Source of the DNA: Typha latifolia | Taxonomy: Eukaryota; Streptophyta; Magnoliopsida; Poales; Typhaceae | Assembly (NCBI GenBank): GCA_019914945.1 | Contig: CM034106.1 | Span: 9,548,001-9,612,000, forward strand | DNA length: 64,000 nt | Direction of reading: 5' to 3' | In this document: positions 10,857-21,900 of the stretch, one piece after another | Layout of the letters: every line of letters begins with the position of its first letter | How positions within the stretch are numbered: the stretch's first letter is position 1 | Notes under the pieces: model-generated | Seen by the model: the letters and a program-made list of their open reading frames with translations, nothing else | The model's database searches: none | Told to the model about the DNA's origin: nothing | Translations under genes and position numbers: made by a program

Positions 10857-13550
10857 TGTACATTAATGTGCTCATAAAGCACACAATGCAGAAGCGAACA
10901 AGAATTTGTACACGAAGCATATTCTCACCAACAAGAAAGCATGTAAAGACTGCAAACCAGCATTTGGAAATGCTTATTTAGATCAATACAGCAAGTATGC
11001 AGAAAAAAAAATGCAAGCCATAACTTATATTTGACTGAACCCTCAATTAATTAAGTCAAAAGATTTTACTTCTGCCTGACAGCAAGCACTACTTGAGCAC
11101 TTAAAAATTTTCTGACTAGATAAACAAGAGAGAAATTGAATCCATAACGTATTATTTCTGTCAATCCTTGACAAATCACATATCATGTTTTAACTCTATG
11201 TGTGGCGCTGAAATCATAAGTAGTGTTTTCTCTATCCTCTTTTTATGGAATTATTTATGTATATAGGTGCAAGGCTGCAAGAGCAAGTTTCTTTTATCAA
11301 ATATGAAAATTTGTTATACTGAGAGCGGAGTATGGAATTATGGCAATACATCACAAAACTCTTCAAATTTGTAGGGAAACACTTGCTTTCATAGTTTCAC
11401 AAAATAAATGCATATTAACATGGACTGAGATGAGACGCTTTGGACTCTATTGTAAACTAGAAAATTTCTATAATGATAGAATGCAAGTTTGGTTAAGCCA
11501 ACTCCATGATTAATGATCCACCTAACAATTACCCTGGGTAACTCACCAAATTGCTGGGAAATCACCAAGTGGCCTAATTTGCAGAGGATTGTTAAAGAGT
11601 GATTGTTCCTAGGAAAGAGTGGCAAAGTGCATGTAATAATAATGACCTTTGATAGTGCCTCTAGAAGGTAGCTTGTTGCCAAAGGAGGTGTCTGGATTGT
11701 GCCTGAGGTCATCACGACACATGCAAGAAAATAGGATGAAAGAATCATGAAGCAAATATAAGGTAACAAACTTGTGCATGACAAAACTGTTATGACATTT
11801 TGATAAGAGAAAGATATTAACCGACATATGAGAGAATGGCAGGAAGCTGAGTGTGGCAAGAAGTACAAAAGAATGGCATTGGTAATGCAAGAAAGATGTT
11901 GGATTGTGCTTTGGAAGTTCTCAGATACATTATATATGCAAGAGAAGTAGGCAATTGGTGAGGCTGACCAGTGCATGCTTGAGAAGAGGCAGAGGGTGAA
12001 TGGTAACAGAAGAAAGTAGCAGCCGCAGATGTAGAGCGGAGACAGCAATAGTGAAATTTGCAAGATGGCAAAAGCATATAAGGAACAAGAGGTTGGCTTA
12101 TTGAGAAAGACATGGTTGAAAGGAGGGCAAGATTTGAGGCTACGATGAAGATTTTGTACATAATGTGCTCATACAAGCACACAATGCAGAAGCAAACAAG
12201 AATTTGTACAAGAAGCATATTCTCCTAAACAAGGAAGCATGTAAAGTGTGGAAACCAGCATTTGCAAATGCTTAAATTAGATCCATACAGTAAGTGTGCA
12301 GAAAGAAAATGCAAGCCATAACTTATATTTGATTGAACTCTCAGTTAATTAAATCTAAAAGATTTTAGTTCTGCCTGACAGCAAGCACTACTTGAGCACT
12401 TAAAAATTTTCTGACATATAAGCAAGAGAGAGATTGCATTCATAATGATATTCTTTCTGTCAATCCTTGACAAATCACTTATCATGTTTGAACTCTATGT
12501 GTGGCGCTGAAATCATAAGTAGTGTTCTCTCTATCCTCTTTTTACGGACTAATTTATGTATATAGGTGCAAGGCTGCAAGAGCAAGTTCTCTCTTCTCAA
12601 ATATGAAAATTCTTATACTGAGGGAGCATGGAATTATTGCAGATACATCACAAAACTCTTCAAATTCGTAAGGAAAACACTTGCTTTCATAGTTTCACAA
12701 AACAAAAGCATATTGACATGGACGGAGATGAGACAGTGGACCCCAGAGTAGAATATAAAATGTCTATGATGATAGAATGCAAATTTGGTTAAGCCATCTC
12801 GATGATTAATGATCCACTTAACAATTACCCTGGGTAACTCACCAAACTGCTAGGAAATCACCAAGTGGCCTAATTTGCACAAGTAACTCCAACATGATAG
12901 CAGACCGTAAGTAAGAGGAGGTAACAAGTGACTGGTGCCAAGGTGGTTGCAGTGTAAGCAGGAGAGGATTGTTAAAGAGTGATTGTTCCTAGGAAAGAGT
13001 GACAAAAGTGCATAAAAGTAATAATAATGACCTTTGATAGTGCCTCTAGAAGGTAGCTTGTTGTCAAAGGAGGTGCCTGGATAGTACCTGAGGTCATCAC
13101 GACGTATGCATAAAAATAGGATGAAAGAATCATGAAGCTAATATAAGGTGACAAATGTGTACATGACAAAACTGCTATAACAGTTTGATAAGAGAAAAAT
13201 ATTAACCGACATAGGAGAGAATGGCAGGAAGTGAGTGTGGCAAGAAGTGCAAAAGCATGGCATTACTAATACAAGAAAGATGTTGAATTGTGCTTTGGAA
13301 GTTCTCAGGTACATTATATATACAAGAGAAGTAGGTAGCTGGTGAAGGCGAGCAGTGCATGCTTGAGTAAGAGGCTGAGAGTGAATGGTAACAGAAGAAA
13401 GTAGCTGCTGCAGATGTGGAAGTGGAGTCAGCAAGGTGACTTTTTGCAAGATGCAAAAACATATAAGAAGAAACAAGAGGTTGATTTATTGAGAAAGACA
13501 TGGATGGGAGGAGGGCGAAATTTGAGGCTACCATGAAGTTGTTGTACATG
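10857..13550. repeat. Tandem duplication of a 1.3-1.4 kb intergenic unit
   Basis: Unit 1 (about 10857-12155) and unit 2 (about 12156-13550) are near-copies in direct orientation. The anchor CACACAATGCAGAAGC lies at 10880 and 12178. The anchor GAGGCTA near the right ends lies at 12136 and 13524. Unit 2 is about 90 bp longer, mostly because of a stretch at about 12884-12964 absent from unit 1 at 11575. A minus-strand frame of 224 codons in unit 1 is broken by shifts in unit 2, which argues that the repeat is non-coding. I recognise no transposon ends. Confidence 0.88.
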
Positions 13551-14366
13551 CATAAGAATGTCAAGATTAAACAGGAGAAGAATATGGCAGGTTGCTGAAG
13601 TTGATGCATTGAGGAATAGGACAAAGGAGGCTGAGAAGGGTAATTTCACTACAAAAAAGTGCTGCCATAGATCACTTCAATCTTATGTTTGCAACACCAG
13701 CGAACCCTAATAGTTAATTTAGAACTCATTCTTGCTATTCTTCCTGCTTTAAATAGTAAAACATAAATCTGAATTCTGATAACATCAAAACAGAGCATTG
13801 ATGTGCTAGTCACATAACTAGGCATATATAATGGAGAATGTGGTTCAAACTAGATTAACACATGACTCATGCAGTCATGCTAGCACTATTCAATACCTGA
13901 TGAGTACTATGCAAATACAAAGATACAAATCTATTAACCAAATCACTGTCCATCAAGGATAATTTTTTCATAATCTTGGTATCTAAGTTTAACAGTTAGG
14001 TTAACTTTCTTGCCCTTAATTCTGAGTCATTGTTCAACCCTAGGTAAAAAGAGTGGCGTACATAAGGTAAATTTTTGAACCTTTCAGAGAGAGTCTAGCT
14101 ATCCAGCACTCACGCATATAAAAAGTGACATATACTACTGAATTCTTTAATTGGGAAAGAGTTTTATCTGGCTTTATGCCCAGAAAATGTTGAATTAATG
14201 GAAAGATCTCCAAACAACTGAATTAACTGAAATTGTCACCATTAAACTATCTATATAACAGAACAGACCAAAATTTATCTACTATCGAGCACATCTCACT
14301 CTAGATTTCTAAACGTGAACGATCGTAATGACAATTTCAAGACCATTACCTCATCCGTCCTCAAAC
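13551..14366. other. 3' flank of the RING gene and intergenic DNA
   Basis: No gene is seen. On the minus strand, just after the RING stop codon, a GTAATG donor-like site at about 14349 could start a 3'-UTR intron. A transcript map would be needed to tell. Confidence 0.3.
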
Positions 14367-15353
14367 TCAAGTTCTCCGACTGGGCGCACCGCTCTGACCA
14401 CCCGAATTCTCAGCATTGCTATCTTCGGATGGTGATCCAAAATTGCCGAATGGCCAAGGCAGCTGAAAATTAAACCTCCTCTCTGCAGGCCTAGAATCTT
14501 CCTCTCCATCAGTAGCATTAGCACCATCTCCGAAGGACCCCCCGCCTGAACTCCCCGCACCGGCAGTGTGCACTCTCCGATTCTCATAATCTGGATCATC
14601 CGTCTGCAGCTCGTAACGGCAAACCGGGCAAGAATTATGCAGCTCAAGCCACGGGAGGATGCAATCCTTATGGTATACATGCTTGCAAGGCATCTGCTTA
14701 GCAGCCTCTCCGACCTCGAACGCATCCTTGCAGACAGCGCACTCCTCATTGGTCGCCATCATCTCCTCCGATACCTTCACATCCGGCAACGATCCGACCA
14801 CGGATTTCGCCGCCGGTGGAGTCCCGTAACGGTTTGGATCGTTCTCCGCCAGCTGCTCGATCAATTGCTCAAGCCCGGGGCCGATGAAGTAGTCTCCGAT
14901 GTTGCCACCGAGCCGTAACCCGCCCCCAACGCCGCCGCCGCCGTCAAGGACGACCTGAATGTTGGATCCGCCGTCCACGAGAGATTGGAGATAGTTCTGG
15001 AGGAAGTGCACGGGGTCGAAAGATTGGGGATCGGAGGAGGGAGGAGGAGAGCGGCCGCGGAGGTCGAGGAGGGCGGAGAGGAGAAAGGGGAGGGGGGATT
15101 CGTAGTTAGGGAAACGAATAGGGTAAGGATCATCTGAGAAATCGATAGGATAAGGGGTAGGGTTAGGGTTAGGGTTAGGGCTCTGGTCTGCGAGATTGAG
15201 CTCCTCGATGAAGCCACCATGGCAGTCGGGGCAGGAGAGGTCGCCGGGGGAGGAGGAGGGGGAGAGGAGGACGGTGTGGTTGCATTGGTGACAAAAGTAT
15301 CGCTTTATCGCTGCGACCGAGGCGTCGCCGGCGTAGGATCCGGCCGAGGACAT
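14367..15353 (-). CDS. RING-H2 E3 ubiquitin ligase (RING1-like)
   Basis: A single-exon gene for a soluble E3 ligase that would recruit an E2 and ubiquitinate an unknown target. Counted from the ATG at 15353 (MSSAGSYAGD), the N-terminus has a small zinc-ribbon: CHQC near residue 22 and CPDC near 42. A Pro/Asn-rich stretch follows. The RING-H2 domain lies at about residues 206-247, with CAVC, CKHVYHKDC and CPVC giving the C-C-C-H-H-C-C-C ligand order. The tail is Gly/Ser-rich. The frame is open 13 codons further upstream, to 15392, but those codons come from a poly-G tract read as prolines. Family members start at MSS, so I prefer 15353. The PNPNPNP stretch is encoded by a telomere-like repeat. 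The partner and substrate cannot be inferred. Confidence 0.9.
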   Translation of the reverse strand: MSSAGSYAGDASVAAIKRYFCHQCNHTVLLSPSSSPGDLSCPDCHGGFIEELNLADQSPNPNPNPTPYPIDFSDDPYPIRFPNYESPLPFLLSALLDLRGRSPPPSSDPQSFDPVHFLQNYLQSLVDGGSNIQVVLDGGGGVGGGLRLGGNIGDYFIGPGLEQLIEQLAENDPNRYGTPPAAKSVVGSLPDVKVSEEMMATNEECAVCKDAFEVGEAAKQMPCKHVYHKDCILPWLELHNSCPVCRYELQTDDPDYENRRVHTAGAGSSGGGSFGDGANATDGEEDSRPAERRFNFQLPWPFGNFGSPSEDSNAENSGGQSGAPSRRT

Positions 15354-15950
15354 CGATTCTCCGGCGAGAGACGGGGGGGGGGGGGGAGGCAAGGAGAAAC
15401 GAATTTCTGGGCCAAGAAAATCGAGGAGGTAATTATATATTAAAAAAAAAAAGTGGTTCGTAGAGTCGTAGTTGGAAATGTCGAATAAAAACGGGTCAGA
15501 ATGTCAGATACGGATCCGACATCACTAATTTATTTGAATATTAGTAGCAAAGTTTACTACGTAATAATATCTGATAACATACGGGTTTATATTTAGATAA
15601 ATACTTTTATCTAGTTATCCCGATGTTTAAGAATTAATGGCCGTAGAGATTGGATAAGCTCACGAAGTTTAGTACGCCTTGTCGTTGGACAATATCCCAG
15701 TGAAAGTAAAGTCTGCATGAATCTCATAAATCCATATAACTTTTAAGAGACCCCAAATAAATTCATATGCAATCCCTTTTATTAATCTATTTAAAATTCA
15801 AACGAAGGAAACGAAAGAATTATATCACGCCACAAGAATAAAGTATCCGCTCAACTACTTATACTAGTGACTGACTTATTTTTGCCTAAATTAAAAGAGT
15901 TAAATTTATAATTTATTTTAATATTATTATATAGATAATTTGCCCACTAA
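15354..15950. other. Upstream region of the RING gene; no other gene
   Basis: Holds a G-tract at 15372-15386, an A/T-rich stretch near 15435 that could serve as the RING promoter, and then plain A/T-rich DNA up to the tRNA gene. Confidence 0.4.
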
Positions 15951-15955
15951 GCGGG

Positions 15956-15998
<43 letters not shown>

Positions 15999-16023
15999 GC
16001 GTGTTCGATCCACGCTCACCGCA
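15951..16023 (+). tRNA. tRNA-Phe (GAA), cytosolic type
   Basis: A 73-base gene that folds as a full cloverleaf. The acceptor stem GCGGGGA pairs with TCACCGC, with one G-A mismatch as in known plant tRNA-Phe. The D-arm has AGCTCAGTTGGGAGAGC. The anticodon loop ACTGAAGAT carries GAA, and the T-arm carries GTTCGATCC. It has no intron and no encoded CCA. A T-run at 16034-16040 can end Pol III transcription. The sequence is the nuclear form, not the plastid-like one. Confidence 0.97.
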
Positions 16024-16033
16024 TAATCTTTAG

Positions 16034-16040
16034 ATTTTTT
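16034..16040 (+). terminator. Pol III T-run terminator of tRNA-Phe
   Basis: A run of thymines begins 11 bases after the discriminator base, the usual place for a plant Pol III stop. Confidence 0.8.
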
Positions 16041-16831
16041 TAATTCAGTTAATAGACAAAATCGATCTGCCAATTCTTAGTTTTGGGTTCCACTTATTGA
16101 CATGAACCTCCCGACGAAAGACAGAGTACGAGCCTTCCAACTCTAAAGTCTGGATCTGACTTTAAATACCAGCGGACGAGCCTTGACCGCTGAGAAGCTA
16201 CTACTCTTTTTTCTGGTAACGGAAAAGATTGAGGATTTCGTATTTGCTTTGCGATGGGGCCTGGGAGTCATTCATATCGGCCAGTCTTATTCTGTCCTTC
16301 ATGACCGAAGCCCTTACTGGTGGGCACATAGGGTATTGTAGTATGAAAGTCTGGGTCTCCCGCCCGTGTTAGCTTTTGCTCTTCTTCTTCTGCTAAGGGT
16401 CATCCGTATCTTCTTTGCTTTGAGCGAATATTATTTGTTTTAGGTTATAGAGGAGGTGGCTCTTTTAGTGTGAAACGAGTTTAGGTCGGACAAAAGTATT
16501 TTAGTAATAATCTTAATATGGTTAACTTAGAAGTTTAATTAAGTTTTAGTTAATGAATCTAACAATATGTTGAGTTATGTAAATATTTAGTATAATAAAG
16601 GATGCAATTTATAAATATTAAAAGTAAAGATTGTAAACCACATAAAACTATAGATGTTCAATGCAAATTTATCTTTTTCCTTAATTTGGATAGATTTGGA
16701 TAAATATATTACTACTTGGATACCTAGATAAGGGAGACCTTTGGCATGGTTCGATCTAGATGAACTATGCATTCGACTCAATGTCGTCCTAATACTAGGT
16801 TTCTTTCTTTTCGTACACATTTAAAGATTCA
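16041..16831. other. Intergenic; 16060-16440 looks unlike its surroundings
   Basis: From about 16060 to 16440 the sequence is less A/T-rich than its neighbours, lacks homopolymer runs and has the texture of plant mitochondrial spacer DNA. No organellar gene is recognised, so an organelle insertion is only a guess. The rest is A/T-rich. Confidence 0.3.
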
Positions 16832-16839
16832 GTTGTGCT

Positions 16840-17297
16840 TAGAGATGATCATTAGGCTCAACCCGTCTGATTTTAATTGAGCTAAGCCCGGCTTGAGCCA
16901 AATTTGGGCCCAGCCCGACTCAAGCCCGAGATGGTAGTGGGCGGCATAGGTGAAACCTTTGCTCGCCTGGCCCTATGACCTGACTCACTACTCTCATCTA
17001 TAGCTCAACCTACTACTCTCATCTATAGCGTGATCTACAACTCTCATGCATATTCCTATAATTTTTTAAGTCACACATTAGATATTTACGATATATAACT
17101 ATGTTTTCATAAAATATAACTAAAATGTCTTCATATAAGTCCATTAAACTTGGCATAATATGATATAATATTTTTTATATTCAACTCATTAAGTTAAACT
17201 CATTATACCTAACTCAAGCCCAATATCTAATAGGTTAGTAAGCGATAACAGGCTAGAATATTCTAGCTCAGCCCGGTCCGCCTGATGATCACCTCTA
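16840..17297. mobile_element. Non-autonomous hAT element, 458 bp
   Basis: It starts TAGAGATGATCATTAGGC and ends with the complement of TAGAGGTGATCATCAGGC. Perfect 8-bp duplications GTTGTGCT flank it (16832-16839 and 17298-17305). The interior has GCCC/GGGC-rich subterminal motifs and an A/T-rich centre, with no coding frame. A second member of the same family lies at 63300-63826 and shares internal landmarks such as GTGGGCGG/TAGGCGGCAT and CTCATCTATAGCTC. Confidence 0.93.
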
Positions 17298-17305
17298 GTT
17301 GTGCT

Positions 17306-17682
17306 CCAAAGAAAATTCTTTGGCTATGCAGATTAATTTGCACAAAATTGGCATGCACCAAATCCGAGTACTCGGTTTATAAAGGGTTCTTAGTTTCTTC
17401 TATGTCTTGTCTAATTTTTCTTCTTATAAATAAGTAGTATTTTTTGTTATTTTCTTTTAAAGTTTCCTATTCTCGATTTGTAGGTAGAATGCAGGCGAGG
17501 TAGAGGTGTGGTCATAAGACATTAATTCCTGGTGAAAGTAAATCAGATGCATCGCATATATCTAAAAGTTACAAGAGTCGACCCACATCTACAGGCAACC
17601 TTTTAATCGATTAGTTCGTCCAAACATAGTAAGCAAGCAAACAAAAGAAATCTAATTCCAAAAGCATAAGAGTATCTGCAAA
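17306..17682. other. Intergenic, 3' flank of the first GDSL gene
   Basis: No gene is seen. The last ~100 bases resemble the 3' flank of the second GDSL gene near 21690-21780, so the GDSL duplication includes some 3' sequence. Confidence 0.5.
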
Positions 17683-17999
17683 CTAATTAACTAATAAAAC
17701 TAAGTTGTCTTTGCCTAAAACCCAGCTAAATATCGTCCTACACATTAGGACTAATGGATAAGTGAATTTCTCAATGAGCACCCTTGTCATCCACTCGTAT
17801 GCGTGCTGGGTTAGATGGATGCCATCCCAGCTTATGTATGTTGATGGATCTTCACATACTGTAGTCCCTGGAGAGCCACAAAGTTTACTACCGTCGAAGT
17901 TATACTGTCCGCCGCTACCACAGCAAGCTTTCGTCAAGGACGTAACGTCAAACCCTACAAGAGAATTAATGCACATAGCTTAATTCCTATGTAATTAAA

Positions 18000-18050
<51 letters not shown>

Positions 18051-19325
18051 AGAATAAGATTGCATAAGTGCTCAGATGGTACCTAAGTTATAGGCGTTGT
18101 TCAAGAGAAACCTTAAAGCGTTGTAGTAGTCGGAATAGAGAATGACAGCATTTGGATATGAGGCTTGTAGATCTTCAATGGCGTCGAACAGCTTTGCATT
18201 GTGGTCAACGGCGAAGGCATTTAAGCTTATCAGACAGTTATTCTCATCGTAATCTTTTGGATTCGAGGAGTTAACCAATGCTAAATACCCGGGCATGCAT
18301 CCGATAGGGAAATTTCCCGGAATAACGAGTCGAGTTGCACCCATGTCAAGCAATTCCTATATATATTTCAAAGATATATATATCAGTAACATTCTAAGAA
18401 ATTACAAATTAAACATACATCTAGTGAATATATAAACGAGAGAACGAAATTAATTACCCTTGAAACATTAATTATTTGCTGCACAACAACTGGGATCATT
18501 TGCTGCACCTCTTCGATAGTTTGCTGTGCAAAGAACGCATAATTATAGTCGTTTCCTCCGATCTCTCCAACGAAAAAGAGTGCCTTATTGATCTTTGCAG
18601 CACAATCTACAAAAGTATAGGAATAAATAGAGCTAGCATTTAAGTTATATTAACTATGAAAAAAAAATTGAACTTAAGTTCAGCACTATATAACCTTCTT
18701 GTGATGAGCATATAGTTTTGAGGTAGTCCTTGAACCAACCAAGTTGAACGCCTAGGGAACTATTAGTGAAAGGTGGTAAAGTTTCTCCCTGTGCGAAGAA
18801 GGATTGATCAAGCGCCGTGGCTCCAGCTACAGCGAAGTTGACTCCATTATCAAAGTTGGCTTGTTTATCCAAGTAAGGATTAAGAAGAGGAAGGTCGAGA
18901 TCTCTAGCTATATGAGATGCAAGATAAAGTGCAGTTAAGTTGAAGTACATAAGAGCAAGTGAAAAATCGCGCCTGTCTGCCTACACGAACGTAGAGTAAC
19001 TCACTAGCCCTATCAAAAAAAAAAAAGTCTTACTAATATAGTCGATCATAAGAAGACCATTGGAGCAACGACCAGTTGCTTGACCGAAAGTAGTCTTGCC
19101 GTAGGGAAGGTTAGCAATCCCCGAAAAGGAACCATTGCTAACTCCCTCTTTTAGAAGATTTCCTGTATCTGCAATGGAGTCTCCAAAGCTATAGATGGCT
19201 TCGATGCTACAGTCTTGGGTAAGTTTCCTAAGAGATGGAAAAGTGCTAGAAGAAGTAGTACTACACTGGAGGAGGAGGGTGAAGAGAAGAAGAAGAAGAA
19301 TGTTTCTAGAGGTAGATGACTCCAT
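17683..19325 (-). CDS. GDSL esterase/lipase, copy 1 (five exons, 399 aa)
   Basis: A secreted SGNH-family hydrolase of the plant At1g28580-like group, which cleaves acyl esters. The natural substrate is unknown. Exons on the minus strand are 19325-19034, 18907-18695, 18606-18458, 18356-18083 and 17954-17683. All borders are GT-AG and the phases join without a break. Residues 1-27 form a hydrophobic signal peptide (LLLLLLFTLLLQC). Block I is YSFGDSIADTGN with the nucleophile Ser. Block II is ATGRCSNG, block III is GEIGGNDYNYA and block V is SWDGIHLTQHAY with the Asp and His of the triad, so the active site is complete. The C-terminal tail after FTYPLVLM is longer than usual and hydrophobic. A near-identical gene lies 2.6 kb upstream in the same direction. 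An AT microsatellite sits in intron 4. Confidence 0.92.
18002..18048. repeat. AT microsatellite in intron 4 of GDSL copy 1
   Basis: About 47 bp of AT repeats. The matching intron of GDSL copy 2 lacks it. Confidence 0.97.
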
Positions 19326-19326
19326 G

Positions 19327-19395
19327 CTCTCTCTCTCTCTCTCTCTCAAGTCTGAACGTTGTAAAATATTCATTGAACAAAGTTGGCTTTTATAA
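19327..19395 (-). promoter_or_regulatory. TATA box and GA-repeat leader of GDSL copy 1
   Basis: On the coding strand a TTATAAAA box (19395-19388) lies about 63 bases before the ATG. A GA repeat of about 21 bases (19347-19327) abuts the start codon. Confidence 0.6.
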
Positions 19396-19569
19396 GGGAG
19401 TGTCCGTCTTACATAAGTTTTAGATTTATTAGAAGTCTTCTTCTATTGGACGGCTATTTCGATATTATCTTTATCGGAACGTAAGATAGAGGTATATATC
19501 TCTAAAGATGTATAGAAGTAAATATATACTAGCTTTGATACTAGTCTGATGAGATAGAGCAAGTTTGTT

Positions 19570-20600
19570 TTAATCTCTAATTCTTCTTCCAAGACTTCTC
19601 TGTCAACCCAAATCTCGCACAAGAATCCATCTCCCGTCTGGATACTGACAGAGATTTCGGAAAATTCGTCAACCCCGTCTCTTTCTTTACCCAAGCCTTC
19701 TCGGTCAATCGATACCTCGCACAAGAATCCATCTCCCGTCGAGATTTACCATCGGACACCAACCGGGGTTTCGAAGGTTTCCTCAATCCCCGTAATCTTT
19801 CTTCTTCCAAGCCTTCTCCACCAACCCAATGCATGTCTCGCAGAGGAACCCATTGTTAGCACTGCACGAGTTTCTGGAAGAATTTGCCGAGGAGAACACT
19901 CCGAAGATTTATTCGCCTCCGTCGCCATCGCCGTCATCCGAAAGCTTTCCTGATTTCGATCTCGTCGCCTTCAAAGAACAGAGAACTTCCAAGGTACGAG
20001 ATCCCGGAGCATTTGGAGGAGGAGATCAAGAAGCTATATATATGACTTCTACTGTGAGGTAAATTCAGCATTGCCTCTTCTACCTTACTCTTGAATAAAT
20101 TGGAGATTCTTTTCTTTTCCTCTGTTAATCGTGTGTTTGTACTATTCTAAATATGTCATCTCTTAGCAAATATATCTGGTATTGTTATCTTGTCGTCCTT
20201 AAAGACAAATTGATCGAGATTATTCATTTAAACATGCTTCATTTTCTTCTTTTTCTTGGACCAAACCAGTGAAATTTATAGTCTCTCAGTATAATCTTTA
20301 ATTCATTTTTTTTTTCTTTCTTCTTCTCCAATGGGTCTATTCAGTTTTCATTTGCTTTGCTTAATACAGAAATGGAGCAAGTATCTTTTGGCTGATACCA
20401 CCCTCAAATTGCTTAGTAAAGAGGCCTTCTTCAAGATTCCTAATTTAAATGGTACCAAGAAGAACAATAAAAAGTCAGACGTGCAATTCTTTTGTAGAAT
20501 TTTAGATTGATTCAGTTCCTGAGAAGCCACCATAACTTGTATCCAGAGATTATGTTCGTCTCCAACCTTCTGAAAGGAAAGATGAACCTTTCCAGGTTTT
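19570..20600 (+). pseudogene. Broken plus-strand copy of the SDE3-like gene
   Basis: This stretch matches the 5' half of the minus-strand gene at 24759-27061. 19580-19830 repeats a Ser/Pro-rich segment (AAGAATCCATCTCCCGTC occurs twice), compared with two repeats in the other gene. 19900-20055 matches the end of exon 1, but a gap after GAGATCAAGAAG removes most of the segment before DFYCE. 20374-20600 matches exon 2 (KWSKYLLADTTLKLLSKEAF), then shifts frame near 20490. Exon 3, with the helicase-like core, was not found downstream. It is a relic left between the two GDSL genes in opposite orientation to its source. Confidence 0.8.
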
Positions 20601-21226
20601 GTGTTATATACCTTATGAATTTCCAGGTTTATGTTATGTACCTTTCCGAACTGTGGTATTGCAATCTTACATCAGGCTGCAAAATTTTCATTCTATATTA
20701 CCATTCTTACCTCTGGCCACAATTCTTCTACTGATTCATGATAAATTTGGGAGGGTTCCTCAATATGGCCATATTACGCTTATCAAGTTCAGATTTCATG
20801 TGTAATTGACACAATTATTTTCTCCTCTCTTTTCTTAATTAGAAGTAATTGATTACAAACATATCACTGATACCAAACCCCTCCAACAAATGTCTGAGCA
20901 GCAGATATTCATGAAGTATTCATCTGTCTCTCTGGGAGTCCTACAATTTCATGGCTGCAAGTATTCAAACTATGCATAAGGATGTACCTGTGGAAGCATG
21001 AGTGTTCGTCTCTGTTTAAATAAGTATATCTTCATTTAAGTTAACGTTTATTATTTCTTGTCATAAAGGAATACTAGCCAATTGAACAGAACTAAGGGGT
21101 TTTGCACCAAATGAATCAAGAACAACTTAGGCCTAAGTGAACAGGATAAGATAAGATTCTGGTATGACAATCCTTAACAGCTTTATTCATTTAATGTCCT
21201 ACTAAACCTTCTCAGATAATGACTGA
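20601..21226. other. Intergenic, no gene recognised
   Basis: May include degraded intron sequence of the SDE3-like relic. No exon-like match was found. Confidence 0.3.
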
Positions 21227-21445
21227 AGATCAAGAAAATCGACTACATGTCCGAAAAATATTACAGCGATTGTATGGAAAATTTCGACAAATATTGGCTG
21301 TAGTTCTGATGACTATGAACAATTCTTCTTTCGATCTGTTTATAAGAAGGTACCATTTTTATTCTGTGAGAAGATTGATGAAATGGATACTATCATCGCT
21401 CCTAGATTACTAGTGGATAAAGAGGCTGATGTGGAGGAGTCATGA
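21227..21445 (+). other. Unrecognised coding-like fragment
   Basis: An open frame of 72 codons without an ATG at its head. It reads as ordinary soluble protein (YEQFFFRSVYKKVPFLFCEK, then IDEMDTIIAPRLLVDKEAD) and ends in TGA. The composition is more protein-like than chance frames nearby. I do not recognise the family. It could be one exon of a decayed gene. Confidence 0.25.
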
Positions 21446-21900
21446 TAACACAATTGGAGCTAGGCCCTGGAATTAGACACGAGCCACAGGCTTAGTTACA
21501 TTAATGAGGCAAGAGGGTCTTGATTTAGAACACTGGTGCACAAAATTGAGTCGCGGATACGTTCAAATGAGTGGGTTCGTGATGACTTATGAAGAGTAAT
21601 ATATTGGACCAAGAAGCATAATCTCATATATCAAAAGACACCCAAATTCCTATGCACTTTTATCATTCAATTTAGCTCAAACAAAGCAAACAAAAGAACA
21701 GAGTATCTGCACAAATTCTAAAACTAATGAAAAAAATAAAATTGGTCACCGACTTGTCTATGCCTAAAACCTAATATCCAGACATTCCTAACAAAGTGCA
21801 AACTTTTTCTTTTCTCGAGAAAAGTGGGCTTGACCCCAGAAATATTTAGTCAATTATTAGGGAGATGGGAGGGGAGAAAGAGAGACGAACGCATAGTTAA
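21446..21900. other. 3' flank of the second GDSL gene
   Basis: No gene is seen. About 21690-21780 resembles the 3' flank of GDSL copy 1. Confidence 0.4.

Noticed and set aside
11389..12063. 224-codon minus-strand frame, hydrophobic
   Set aside because: The second copy of the duplication breaks the frame with shifts, and the sequence has no recognisable domain.
15951..16023. Plastid or mitochondrial origin of tRNA-Phe
   Set aside because: The sequence is the cytosolic plant form, not the plastid-type one.
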